This document shows, in pieces, positions 31,888-39,692 of a stretch of DNA of 64,000 bases. The notes beneath the pieces are model-generated. The model saw nothing but the letters and a program-made list of their open reading frames with translations, did no database searches and was not told the origin of the DNA. Source of the DNA: Rubrivivax rivuli (GTDB lineage: Bacteria; Pseudomonadota; Gammaproteobacteria; Burkholderiales; Burkholderiaceae_C). The stretch lies in NCBI RefSeq assembly GCF_004016505.1, contig NZ_SACR01000003.1, positions 124,001 through 188,000 on the forward strand, read 5' to 3'. The number at the start of each line of letters is the position of its first letter. Within the stretch, counting starts at the first letter, position 1. The translations under genes were made by a program, and so were the position numbers.

Positions 31888-32886
31888 ATGAGCGCCCCAC
31901 GCCCCGCCATCCTGATCGCCCGCGCGGTCTTCCCTGAGATCGTCGAGCAGCTGCGCGAGCACTTCGAGGTCGAGCACAACCCCGACGATGTCATCTACAG
32001 CAAGGCCGAGCTCACGCAGCGCCTGCAAGGCAAGGCAGGCGCCTTCACCACCGGCGGCGACCGCGTCGACGGCGAGGTGCTGGCCGCCAACCCGCAGCTG
32101 CGCATCGTGGCCAACATGGCCGTGGGCTACAACAACTTCGACATCGCGGCCTTCAACGCCGCCGGCGTGTGGGCCACCAACACGCCCGATGTGCTGACCG
32201 AAAGCACGGCCGATTTCGGCTTCGCGCTGATGATGGCCGCGGCGCGCCGCATGGCCGAGAGCGAACATTTCCTGCGCCGCGGCGAGTGGAAGAAGTGGGC
32301 CTACGACATGTTCGCCGGCGGTGATGTGCATGGCAGCACGCTGGGGATCCTGGGCATGGGCCGCATCGGCCAGGCGATTGCCAAGCGCGGCCACCACGGC
32401 TTCGGCATGAAGGTGGTCTATCACAACCGCAGCCGGCTGCCGGCCGAGACCGAGGCCGCGGTGGGCGCCACCTGGGTGGACAAGGCCACGCTGCTGGCGC
32501 AGGCCGACCACCTGGTGCTGGTGCTGCCCTACACGCCCGAGAACCACCACTGCATCGCCGCGGCCGAGATCGCGCAGATGAAGCCGACGGCCACGCTCAC
32601 CAACATCGCGCGCGGCGGTATCGTCGACGACGCGGCTTTGGCCGAGGCGCTGCGCGCCGGGCGCATCGCCGCGGCGGGGCTGGATGTCTTCGAAGGCGAG
32701 CCGGCGCTGAACCCCGCGCTGCTGACGGTGCCCAACGTCGTGCTCACGCCCCACATCGCCAGTGCCACCGTCGCCACGCGCCGGGCGATGGCGCAGCTGG
32801 CGGCCGACAACCTGATCGCCGTGCTGGGCCGCGGCGCCGCGCCGCTCACGCCCATCAACGCCGGGCCCTTCACGCCGCGCGCCTGA
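31888..32886 (+). CDS. D-2-hydroxyacid dehydrogenase (glyoxylate/hydroxypyruvate reductase type)
   Basis: The protein has a Rossmann motif GILGMGRIGQAIAKR and the catalytic Arg in NIARGGIVDDAAL. The Glu lies in DVFEGEPALNP and the His in LTPHIASATVATR. This is the GhrB/D-glycerate dehydrogenase group, which reduces glyoxylate or hydroxypyruvate with NAD(P)H. ATG 31888 gives 332 residues and the family-typical IARAVFPEIVEQL start; ATG 31858, which overlaps the nitroreductase gene by 8 nt, is an alternative adding 10 residues. Its stop overlaps the rmuC start (TGATG). Confidence 0.9.
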   Translation: MSAPRPAILIARAVFPEIVEQLREHFEVEHNPDDVIYSKAELTQRLQGKAGAFTTGGDRVDGEVLAANPQLRIVANMAVGYNNFDIAAFNAAGVWATNTPDVLTESTADFGFALMMAAARRMAESEHFLRRGEWKKWAYDMFAGGDVHGSTLGILGMGRIGQAIAKRGHHGFGMKVVYHNRSRLPAETEAAVGATWVDKATLLAQADHLVLVLPYTPENHHCIAAAEIAQMKPTATLTNIARGGIVDDAALAEALRAGRIAAAGLDVFEGEPALNPALLTVPNVVLTPHIASATVATRRAMAQLAADNLIAVLGRGAAPLTPINAGPFTPRA

Positions 32887-34166
32887 TGCCGTCCTGGCTG
32901 GCCTATGCCGCGCTGGCGATGCTGGCGCTGAACCTGGTGTTCGTCGTGGCCTTGCTGCTGCGCCGCACCGAAGACCGCAGCGCCAGCCACGCTGAACGTC
33001 TGGAACGCGAACTGCGCGACGAACTCGCCCGCCAGGGCCAGGCCACGCGGGCCGACTTGGCGCGCTTCCAGCAGCTGGTGCTGGCGCAGGCCGGTGAAAC
33101 CGCGCGCACGCAGATCGAGACCCTGGCCGAACAGCTGCGCGCCCTGGGCGCCGCCAACGACCGCCGCCTGGCCGAGGTGCGCGGCACGGTGGAGCAGCGC
33201 CTGGCCGCGCTGCAGGAAGGCAACGAGAAGAAGCTCGAGCAAATGCGCGCCACGGTCGACGAGAAGCTGCACGCCACGCTGGAACAGCGCCTGGGCGAAA
33301 GCTTCAAGCAGGTGGCCGAGCGCCTGGAGCAGGTGCACCTGGGCCTGGGCGAGATGCAGGGCCTGGCGCGCGACGTGGGCTCGCTGCACCGCGTGCTGAA
33401 CAACGTGAAGACGCGCGGCATCTTCGGTGAGCTGCAGCTGGCCGGCCTGCTGGAACAGGTGTTCACGCCCGAGCAGTACGCGGCCAACGTGGCCACGGTG
33501 CCCGGCAGCAACGAGCGCGTGGAGTTCGCGCTGCGCCTGCCGGGGCAGCGTGCCGACGGCGCGCCGCTGTGGCTGCCCATCGACGCGAAGTTCCCGCGTG
33601 AAGACCACGAGCGCCTGCTCGACGCGCAGGACCGCGCCGACCCCGCCGCCGTGGAAGCCGCGGCCAAGGGCATCGAAACCCGGCTCCGGCTGGAGGCGCG
33701 CAGCATCCGCGAGAAGTACCTCGCGCCCCCGCACACCACCGACTTCGCCATCCTCTTCCTGCCTTCCGAAGGCCTGTATGCCGAAGCGCTTCGCCGCCCC
33801 GGCCTGGCCGAGGCGCTGCAGCGCGAGCACAAGGTCATGCTGGCCGGCCCCACCACGTTGCTGGCGCTGCTGAACAGCCTGCAGATGGGCTTTCGCACGC
33901 TGGCACTCGAAAAACGCTCGGCCGAGGTCTGGGAGGTGCTGGGTGCGGTGAAGACCGAGTTCGGCAAGTTCGGCGACGTGCTCGACAAGATGAAGAAGAA
34001 GCTCGGCGAAGCCACCGACACGCTGGACGCCGCCGCCGTGCGCACGCGCGCCATGGCGCGCCAGCTCAAGAACGTGGAAGCGCTGCCCGACAACCAGGTG
34101 ACCCGCCTGCTGCCCGCGCTGGGCGCGCCGCCTTCTGCCGACCCCGCCGCCGACCCCGATGCCTGA
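32886..34166 (+). CDS. rmuC: DNA recombination protein RmuC
   Basis: The 426-aa protein has an N-terminal membrane helix (residues ~5-25), a long coiled coil (about 30-155, rich in Glu/Leu/Arg) and the RmuC core: VKTRGIFGELQLAGLLEQV, WLPIDAKFPREDHERLL and TTDFAILFLPSEGLYAEAL. The core resembles a restriction-endonuclease-like fold. RmuC limits inversions between inverted repeats and is thought to act as a nuclease. It is translationally coupled to the preceding dehydrogenase and overlaps the MFS gene by 8 nt. Confidence 0.95.
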   Translation: MPSWLAYAALAMLALNLVFVVALLLRRTEDRSASHAERLERELRDELARQGQATRADLARFQQLVLAQAGETARTQIETLAEQLRALGAANDRRLAEVRGTVEQRLAALQEGNEKKLEQMRATVDEKLHATLEQRLGESFKQVAERLEQVHLGLGEMQGLARDVGSLHRVLNNVKTRGIFGELQLAGLLEQVFTPEQYAANVATVPGSNERVEFALRLPGQRADGAPLWLPIDAKFPREDHERLLDAQDRADPAAVEAAAKGIETRLRLEARSIREKYLAPPHTTDFAILFLPSEGLYAEALRRPGLAEALQREHKVMLAGPTTLLALLNSLQMGFRTLALEKRSAEVWEVLGAVKTEFGKFGDVLDKMKKKLGEATDTLDAAAVRTRAMARQLKNVEALPDNQVTRLLPALGAPPSADPAADPDA

Positions 34167-35355
34167 ACCCCACGCCCAACGCAGCGCCGGCAGCGCGCCG
34201 GTGCTGGCCGCGCTGATCGCCGGTCAGCTGGGGATGCACTCGGCCATGGCCGGTTTGCGCCTGGCCGCTCCGCTGCAGACGCTGAGCCAGGGCTACAGCG
34301 CCTGGAGCGTGGGCCTGCTGCTGGCCTTGTTTGCCGCAGCGGCGGTGTTCACCGCTTTGCACGCCGGCCGCCTGGCCGACCGCCACGGCTACCACCGCCC
34401 CGTGGCCTGGGCCGTGGGGCTGACCTTGCTGGGTTGCCTGCTGGCGCTGCTGAGCACCTGGGTCAGCGGGCCGCTGCAGTTCGCGCTGCTGTGCGGCGGC
34501 GCGCTGTTCACGGGCGGCGGCACCAATGTCGGCATGCTGACCATCCAGCGCACCGGCGGCGTGGCCGCGCGAGACAACGTCGAGCGGGTGCGCGTCTTCA
34601 GCTGGCTGGGCATCGCGCCGAGCTTCTCCAACGTGCTGGGCCCGGTGCTCACCGGCTTCGTCATCGATGCCTGGGGCTACCGCGCGGCCTATGCGGTGCT
34701 GCTGCTGATGCCGCTGGTGAGCATCGCCTCGGCCCGCCTGGTGCCGCGCCTGGCCCCCGCGGGCACCGCCGCCGCGGTGGCCGGCCGCCGCGCCTGGGAC
34801 ATCCTGAAAGCCCCGGGCATGAAGCGCCTGCTGGTGGTGAACTGGTTGCTGGCCACCTGCTGGGACGTGCACACCTTCGCCGTGCCCGTGCTGGGCCACG
34901 AGCGCGGCTTCAGCGCCAGCACCATCGGTCTGATCCTGGGCACCTTCACGCTGGCCGTCACCGGCATCCGCCTGCTCATCCCCTTCATGGCGCACCGGCT
35001 GAGCGAACGCACGGTGCTGCGCTCGGCCATGGTGGCGGCGGGCTTTGTCTTCGTGCTCTACCCGTTTGCGCCCAACCCGCTGGTGATGGGTGCCCTGGCG
35101 GTGCTGCTGGGCATCAGCCTGGGCAGCGTGCAGCCCATGGTGATGTCGATGCTGCACCACATCACGCCCGACAACCGCCACGGCGAGGCGCTGGCCTTCC
35201 GCTCGATGGCGATCAACGCCAGCAGCACGCTGATGCCGCTGGCCTTCGGCGCGGCCGGTGCGCTGGTGGGCGCGGGCGCGCTGTTCTGGGTGGTGGGCGG
35301 CGCGGTGGGCGCCGGTTCATGGCTCACGCGGCGCATGGCGCCTGTGCCGGGCTGA
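34159..35355 (+). CDS. MFS transporter
   Basis: A 398-aa inner-membrane protein with about 12 hydrophobic segments and the MFS loop motif GRLADRHGYHRP between helices 2 and 3. It resembles drug/metabolite:H+ antiporters of the YfcJ/sugar-efflux-like group. Substrate cannot be assigned. Start ATG 34159 lies within the end of rmuC (8-nt overlap); last gene of the six-gene operon. Confidence 0.88.
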   Translation: MPEPHAQRSAGSAPVLAALIAGQLGMHSAMAGLRLAAPLQTLSQGYSAWSVGLLLALFAAAAVFTALHAGRLADRHGYHRPVAWAVGLTLLGCLLALLSTWVSGPLQFALLCGGALFTGGGTNVGMLTIQRTGGVAARDNVERVRVFSWLGIAPSFSNVLGPVLTGFVIDAWGYRAAYAVLLLMPLVSIASARLVPRLAPAGTAAAVAGRRAWDILKAPGMKRLLVVNWLLATCWDVHTFAVPVLGHERGFSASTIGLILGTFTLAVTGIRLLIPFMAHRLSERTVLRSAMVAAGFVFVLYPFAPNPLVMGALAVLLGISLGSVQPMVMSMLHHITPDNRHGEALAFRSMAINASSTLMPLAFGAAGALVGAGALFWVVGGAVGAGSWLTRRMAPVPG

Positions 35356-35386
35356 ACCGGGCTGAACGCAGCCCGGGCCGCGGGCT

Positions 35387-35992
35387 TCAGAAGCGCGGCG
35401 CGTTGGCCGGCGGCGGCTCGGGGCTGCGGATCTCGGGCTGGGCGGGGGCGCGTGCCGGCGCCGGCGTGGCGGCTGCGGCGCGTTCCACCAGCGGCGTGGC
35501 CGTGGGTGTGGGCCAGTTGCGCGGCAGCTTGGATTCCTTGGGGTAGCCGGCGGCATCCAGGAAGCCAGACCAGTCGCTGTCATTGAAACCTCGCAGCGGC
35601 TGCGCGCCGATGGTCAGCGAGGGCACCGTGCGGCCGCCCACCAGGCGCTCCAGCGCCTGAGCATCTTCATCGCTGGTGACACGCCGTTCGCTGTAGGGGA
35701 TGCCGCGCTGTTGCAGCAGCTTGCGGCCGCTGTCGCAGGGCGGGCAATCGGCTGCGGTGTAGAGCGTGACGGGGTAACGGGCGGCAGCCTGGCGCAATTC
35801 CAGCGGCAGGCTGGGGTCGCCCCCGCTGGCCGAGGGCGGTGCGTTGCGGCCGATGGCCGTGACGCTGACGTTCGCGGCCGCGGGCGGCGGCCGGTCGGTG
35901 TAGGTGACGCTGCCATCGGGCGCCACCACCTTGTACTGCGCCAGTGCGGGTGCGGTGGCCAGGGCCAGCACGGCAAACAGTGAAAGCTTCAT
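35387..35992 (-). CDS. exported DUF4124-glutaredoxin fusion protein
   Basis: The 201-aa product has a signal peptide (LFAVLALATAPALAQ), a DUF4124 segment (YKVVAPDGSVTYTDRPP) and a glutaredoxin-like domain. The latter has a CPPC active site at Cys83/Cys86 in LYTAADCPPCDSG, followed by RTVPSLTIGAQPLRGF with the cis-Pro. The C-terminus is a Pro/Ala-rich tail. A dithiol CPPC in an exported protein suggests periplasmic thiol-disulfide chemistry, though DUF4124 has no known function. It is monocistronic and convergent with the MFS gene. Confidence 0.88.
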   Translation of the reverse strand: MKLSLFAVLALATAPALAQYKVVAPDGSVTYTDRPPPAAANVSVTAIGRNAPPSASGGDPSLPLELRQAAARYPVTLYTAADCPPCDSGRKLLQQRGIPYSERRVTSDEDAQALERLVGGRTVPSLTIGAQPLRGFNDSDWSGFLDAAGYPKESKLPRNWPTPTATPLVERAAAATPAPARAPAQPEIRSPEPPPANAPRF

Positions 35993-36053
35993 GGCATGTG
36001 CGCGGGGCGCCCTTTGGGGAAGTGCCTGAATCTAGCCGACGCCCCGGCCGATC

Positions 36054-38087
36054 TCAAGCCAGGCCCTGGTGCCGCAGCAGTGCATCGAGACGCGGTTCAC
36101 GGCCGCGGAAGGCGCGAAAGCTCTCCAGCGCCGGGCGGCTGCCACCGACCTCGAGGATCTGCTCCCGGAAGCGCCGCCCGGTGGCAGGGTCGAACACACC
36201 GGCCTCTTCAAAGGCGCCGTAGGCGTCGGCCGAGAGCACCTCGGCCCAGGCGTAACCGTAGTAACCGGCGGCGTAGCCGCCGTCGAAGAGGTGGCCGAAG
36301 GTGCACGGGTAGCGGGCGAAGTCGGGCGCGCGCTCCGGCTGCACCTCGGCGTTGACCTCCTCGCAGACCGCCATCGCGCGTGTGGCGCTGCCGGACTCGG
36401 TGTGCACGCGCATGTCGAAGAGCGCGTATTCGCACTGGCGCAGCAGCTGCAGGCCCTTCTGGAAGTTGCGTGCCGCACGCATGCGTTCGAAAAGGGCACG
36501 CGGCAGCGGCTCGCCAGTGTCCACATGGGCGGTCAGACGCTGCAGCACTTCCCATTCCCAGCAGAAGTTCTCCATGAACTGGCTGGGCAGTTCGACCGCG
36601 TCGCCTTCCACACCGGAGATGCCGGCCACCGAGAGCTCGTCCACCTGCGTCAGCATGTGGTGCAGGCCGTGGCCGAACTCGTGGAACAGGGTCACCACGT
36701 CCTGGTGCGTCAGCCGCGCGGGCTGCTCACCCACCGGCGCGGCGTAGTTGCACACCAGATGCGCCACCGGCAGTTGCAGGCCGCCTTCGGGGCGGCGCCA
36801 GCGGCTGCGGCTGTCGTCCATCCACGCGCCCGACTGTTTGCCGGCGCGCGCGTACGGGTCCAGATAAAACGCCGCCACCGGCTTGCTGCCCCGCCAGACG
36901 CGGAAGAAGCGCACCGACTCGTGCCACACCGGCGCGTCGTCGGGGCGGATGGCCACCTCGAACAGCGTCTCGATCAGGCCGAACAGGCCCTTCAGCACGG
37001 TGGGTTCGGTGAAGTACTGCTTCACCTCCTGGCTGCTGAAGGCGTAGCGCGCTTGCTTCAGCTTCTCGGCCACGAAGTAGCGGTCCCAGGCCTGCAGGTC
37101 GGCGATGCCGAGCTCGGCGGCGGCGAACTCGCGCATCTCGGCCAGTTCACGCTCGGCGCTGGGCCGCGCGCGCGCCGCCAGCTGGCGCACGAAGGCCAGC
37201 ACCTCGTCGGGTGTGCGCGCCATCTTCGGCACCAGCGCCATCTCGGCATAGCTGGCATGGCCCAGCAGCGCGGCCTCTTCGGCACGCAAGGCCAGCATCT
37301 CGGCCATCACGCCGGTGTTGTCGAACTCGGCCGGGCCCAGTTCGCTGGCACGCGTGTTGTAGGCCCGGAAGAGCTGCTCGCGCAGCGCGCGGTCTTGTGC
37401 GAACTGCAGCACCGGCAGGTAGCAGGGGATCTGCAACGTCAGCAGGCAGCCCTGCTGACCGGCCTCGGCCGCAGCCGTGCTCGCAGCCTCGATCACATCG
37501 GCCGGCACGCCGGCCAGACGCTCTTCGGGCACCACCAGGCGGAAGGCGTCGGTGGCATCGAGCGAGCGGTCGCCGAAGGTCTTGCCCAGGGCGGCCATGC
37601 GGTCCTGGATGGCGGCATGGCGCTCACGTGCCGCGCCCTGGAGTTCGGCGCCGCCAAGCACGAAGTCGCGAAGGGTGTCGGCCAGCGCCTTGCGCTGTAC
37701 CGGGCTCAGGCGCTCGGCCGCCGGGCTGGCGGCGATGGCCTTGTACTTGGCATACAGGCGGTGGTCGGCGCCAAGGCGCGTTGTGAAGTCGACGATGTGC
37801 GGCAGCGCCTGCGCATGCGCCTCGCGCAGCGCCGCGCTGTCGGCCACGGCTTGCAGGTGGTTCACGTGCGCCCAGGCGCGACGCAGGCGCTCCACGGGCA
37901 CGTCGAGCAGCAGCGCCAAGGTGTCGTGGTCGGCCGGCACGTCGGGGCCGACGGCGCGCTCCAGCGCAGCTTCGGCGTCGGCCAGCAGTGTGTCCACCGC
38001 GGGGCCCACATGCTCGGGGCGGATGCGGTCGAAGGCCGGCAGTTCGGCGCTGTCCAACAGCGGATTCAGGACGTCATTCATGGTCAT
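36054..38087 (-). CDS. prlC: oligopeptidase A (M3 metallopeptidase)
   Basis: The 677-aa thimet-type zinc peptidase has the HEFGHGLHH motif (HExxH) and the third ligand glutamate in [18 protein letters not shown], the standard M3 arrangement. It degrades signal peptides and other short peptides in the cytosol. Start ATG 38087 gives an ATGA overlap with the folD stop; an alternative ATG is two codons downstream. Confidence 0.95.
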   Translation of the reverse strand: MTMNDVLNPLLDSAELPAFDRIRPEHVGPAVDTLLADAEAALERAVGPDVPADHDTLALLLDVPVERLRRAWAHVNHLQAVADSAALREAHAQALPHIVDFTTRLGADHRLYAKYKAIAASPAAERLSPVQRKALADTLRDFVLGGAELQGAARERHAAIQDRMAALGKTFGDRSLDATDAFRLVVPEERLAGVPADVIEAASTAAAEAGQQGCLLTLQIPCYLPVLQFAQDRALREQLFRAYNTRASELGPAEFDNTGVMAEMLALRAEEAALLGHASYAEMALVPKMARTPDEVLAFVRQLAARARPSAERELAEMREFAAAELGIADLQAWDRYFVAEKLKQARYAFSSQEVKQYFTEPTVLKGLFGLIETLFEVAIRPDDAPVWHESVRFFRVWRGSKPVAAFYLDPYARAGKQSGAWMDDSRSRWRRPEGGLQLPVAHLVCNYAAPVGEQPARLTHQDVVTLFHEFGHGLHHMLTQVDELSVAGISGVEGDAVELPSQFMENFCWEWEVLQRLTAHVDTGEPLPRALFERMRAARNFQKGLQLLRQCEYALFDMRVHTESGSATRAMAVCEEVNAEVQPERAPDFARYPCTFGHLFDGGYAAGYYGYAWAEVLSADAYGAFEEAGVFDPATGRRFREQILEVGGSRPALESFRAFRGREPRLDALLRHQGLA

Positions 38088-38935
38088 GCCTCGGCGGCCT
38101 GCAGGGTGTTCACGAGCAGCATGGTGATGGTCATCGGCCCCACGCCACCGGGCACCGGGGTGATGAAGCCTTGCGGACCCAGCGCTTCTCGCACGGCGGC
38201 GAAGTCCACGTCGCCACAGAGCTTGCCTTCGTCATTGCGGTTCATGCCCACGTCGACGATGACGGCACCGGGCTTGACCATGTCGGCCGTCAGCGTGTTG
38301 CGCCGGCCCACCGCCACCACCACCACGTCGGCCTCACGCGTGTGGCGTGCCAGGTCTGGGGTGCCGCTGTGGCACACGGTGACGGTGGCGTTGGCCTGCA
38401 GCAGCAGCAGCGCCATGGGCTTGCCCACCGTGTTGCTGCGCCCGATGACGACGGCGTGTTTGCCCTTGAGCGCGATGCCGCTGCGCTCGATCAGCTTCAT
38501 GCAGCCGTAGGGCGTGGCCGGGCGCAGGCCGGGCAGGCCCGTCATCAGCGTGCCGGCGCTGTGCACGGAAAAGCCGTCGACATCCTTTGCGGTGGCAATG
38601 GCCTCGATGACCTTGTGCGGGTCGATGTGCTTGGGCAGCGGCATCTGCACCAGGATGCCGTGGATGGCCGGGTCAGCGTTCAGCGCCGCGATGCGCGCGA
38701 GCAGCGCTTCCTCGCTCAGCGTGGCCTCGTACTTCTCCAGCACCGAGTGCAGTCCGTGGTCGGCGCAGGCCTTGACCTTGTTGCGCACGTAGACCGCGCT
38801 GGCCGGGTCGTCGCCCACCAGGATGACGGCCAGCCCGGGCTGGCGGCCACGCGCGGTGAGGGCGGCGGCGCGCGTGGCGACCTCGGCGCGCAGGGTTTGC
38901 GAAAGGGCGGTGCCGTCGAGGATCTGGGCGGTCAT
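38084..38935 (-). CDS. folD: bifunctional methylene-THF dehydrogenase / cyclohydrolase
   Basis: The 283-aa FolD has [13 protein letters not shown] (catalytic Lys), [19 protein letters not shown], the NADP-binding [14 protein letters not shown] and the C-terminal [15 protein letters not shown]. It interconverts methylene-, methenyl- and 10-formyl-tetrahydrofolate. It is coupled to prlC by a 4-nt overlap and separated from the response-regulator gene by an intrinsic terminator. Confidence 0.97.
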   Translation of the reverse strand: MTAQILDGTALSQTLRAEVATRAAALTARGRQPGLAVILVGDDPASAVYVRNKVKACADHGLHSVLEKYEATLSEEALLARIAALNADPAIHGILVQMPLPKHIDPHKVIEAIATAKDVDGFSVHSAGTLMTGLPGLRPATPYGCMKLIERSGIALKGKHAVVIGRSNTVGKPMALLLLQANATVTVCHSGTPDLARHTREADVVVVAVGRRNTLTADMVKPGAVIVDVGMNRNDEGKLCGDVDFAAVREALGPQGFITPVPGGVGPMTITMLLVNTLQAAEA

Positions 38936-38967
38936 GGCGTTCGTTCCTTGGGAACTGAGCGGGTCAA

Positions 38968-38995
38968 CAAAAAAGGCCGCTGTTGCAGCGGCCTT
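38968..38995 (-). terminator. intrinsic terminator of response-regulator gene
   Basis: AAGGCCGCTG / CAGCGGCCTT, a 10-bp stem with a 3-nt loop, is followed on the minus strand by TTTTTTGTTG. It lies 19 bp past the response-regulator stop and isolates it from folD. Confidence 0.9.
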
Positions 38996-39013
38996 GTCGA
39001 ACGGAGAAAGGGC

Positions 39014-39637
39014 TCAGGCCTTCTGCTGGGCCCCGAGGGCGATCTTCAGCAGGTCGGCCACGGTGTTGGCGTTGAGCTTTTCCATGATGTTGGCGCGGTG
39101 CGCCTCCACCGTCTTGATGCTGATGCCCAGGTCGTCGGCGATCTGCTTGTTCAGGCGGCCGGCGACGATGCGCTCCAGCACCTGCGCCTCGCGCGTGGTC
39201 AGGCGCGAGAGCAGGGCGTCGCGGCTGGCCTGTTCCTGGTGCTGGCTGAAGGCACTGCGCGCCTGGTCGAGCATGCGCTCCACCAGGCCCAGCAGTTCTT
39301 CTTCCTTGAAGGGCTTCTCGATGAAGTCCATCGCGCCCTTCTTCATGGTCGTTACGGCCATGGGCACGTCGCCGTGGCCGGTGATGAAGACCACCGGCAG
39401 CGGGCTCTTGCGTTCGAGCAGGCGGTCTTGCAGTTCCAGGCCGCTCATGCCGTCCATGCGGATGTCGGCGATCAGGCAGGCCACCTCGCGCGGGTCGAAG
39501 CGCGAGAGGAAGCTCTCTGCCGAATCGAAGCACTTGACGCGGTAGTCCTTGCCTTCCAGCAACCACTGCAGGGAATCGCGCACGGCCTCGTCGTCATCGA
39601 CGACGTAGACAGTGCCCTTCTTGGGGATCAGGCTCAT
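39014..39637 (-). CDS. FixJ-type response regulator
   Basis: A 207-aa regulator with an N-terminal receiver (VYVVDDDEAVRDSLQW, phospho-acceptor Asp in CLIADIRMDG, Thr in VVFITGHGDV, Lys in IEKPF) and a C-terminal LuxR-type HTH (LTTREAQVLERIVAGRLNKQ, IKTVEAHRANIMEKL). ATG 39637 begins the conserved receiver. It lies 55 nt behind the PAS histidine kinase and is its evident partner. Being divergent from the pyruvate dehydrogenase operon, it may control aceE; an inverted repeat in that gap is a candidate site. Confidence 0.93.
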   Translation of the reverse strand: MSLIPKKGTVYVVDDDEAVRDSLQWLLEGKDYRVKCFDSAESFLSRFDPREVACLIADIRMDGMSGLELQDRLLERKSPLPVVFITGHGDVPMAVTTMKKGAMDFIEKPFKEEELLGLVERMLDQARSAFSQHQEQASRDALLSRLTTREAQVLERIVAGRLNKQIADDLGISIKTVEAHRANIMEKLNANTVADLLKIALGAQQKA

Positions 39638-39692
39638 GGAGTCGGCGGCAGCGTTGTAACGCGCTTGAAGAAGGGTGGGGAGGGTGCAGGGC

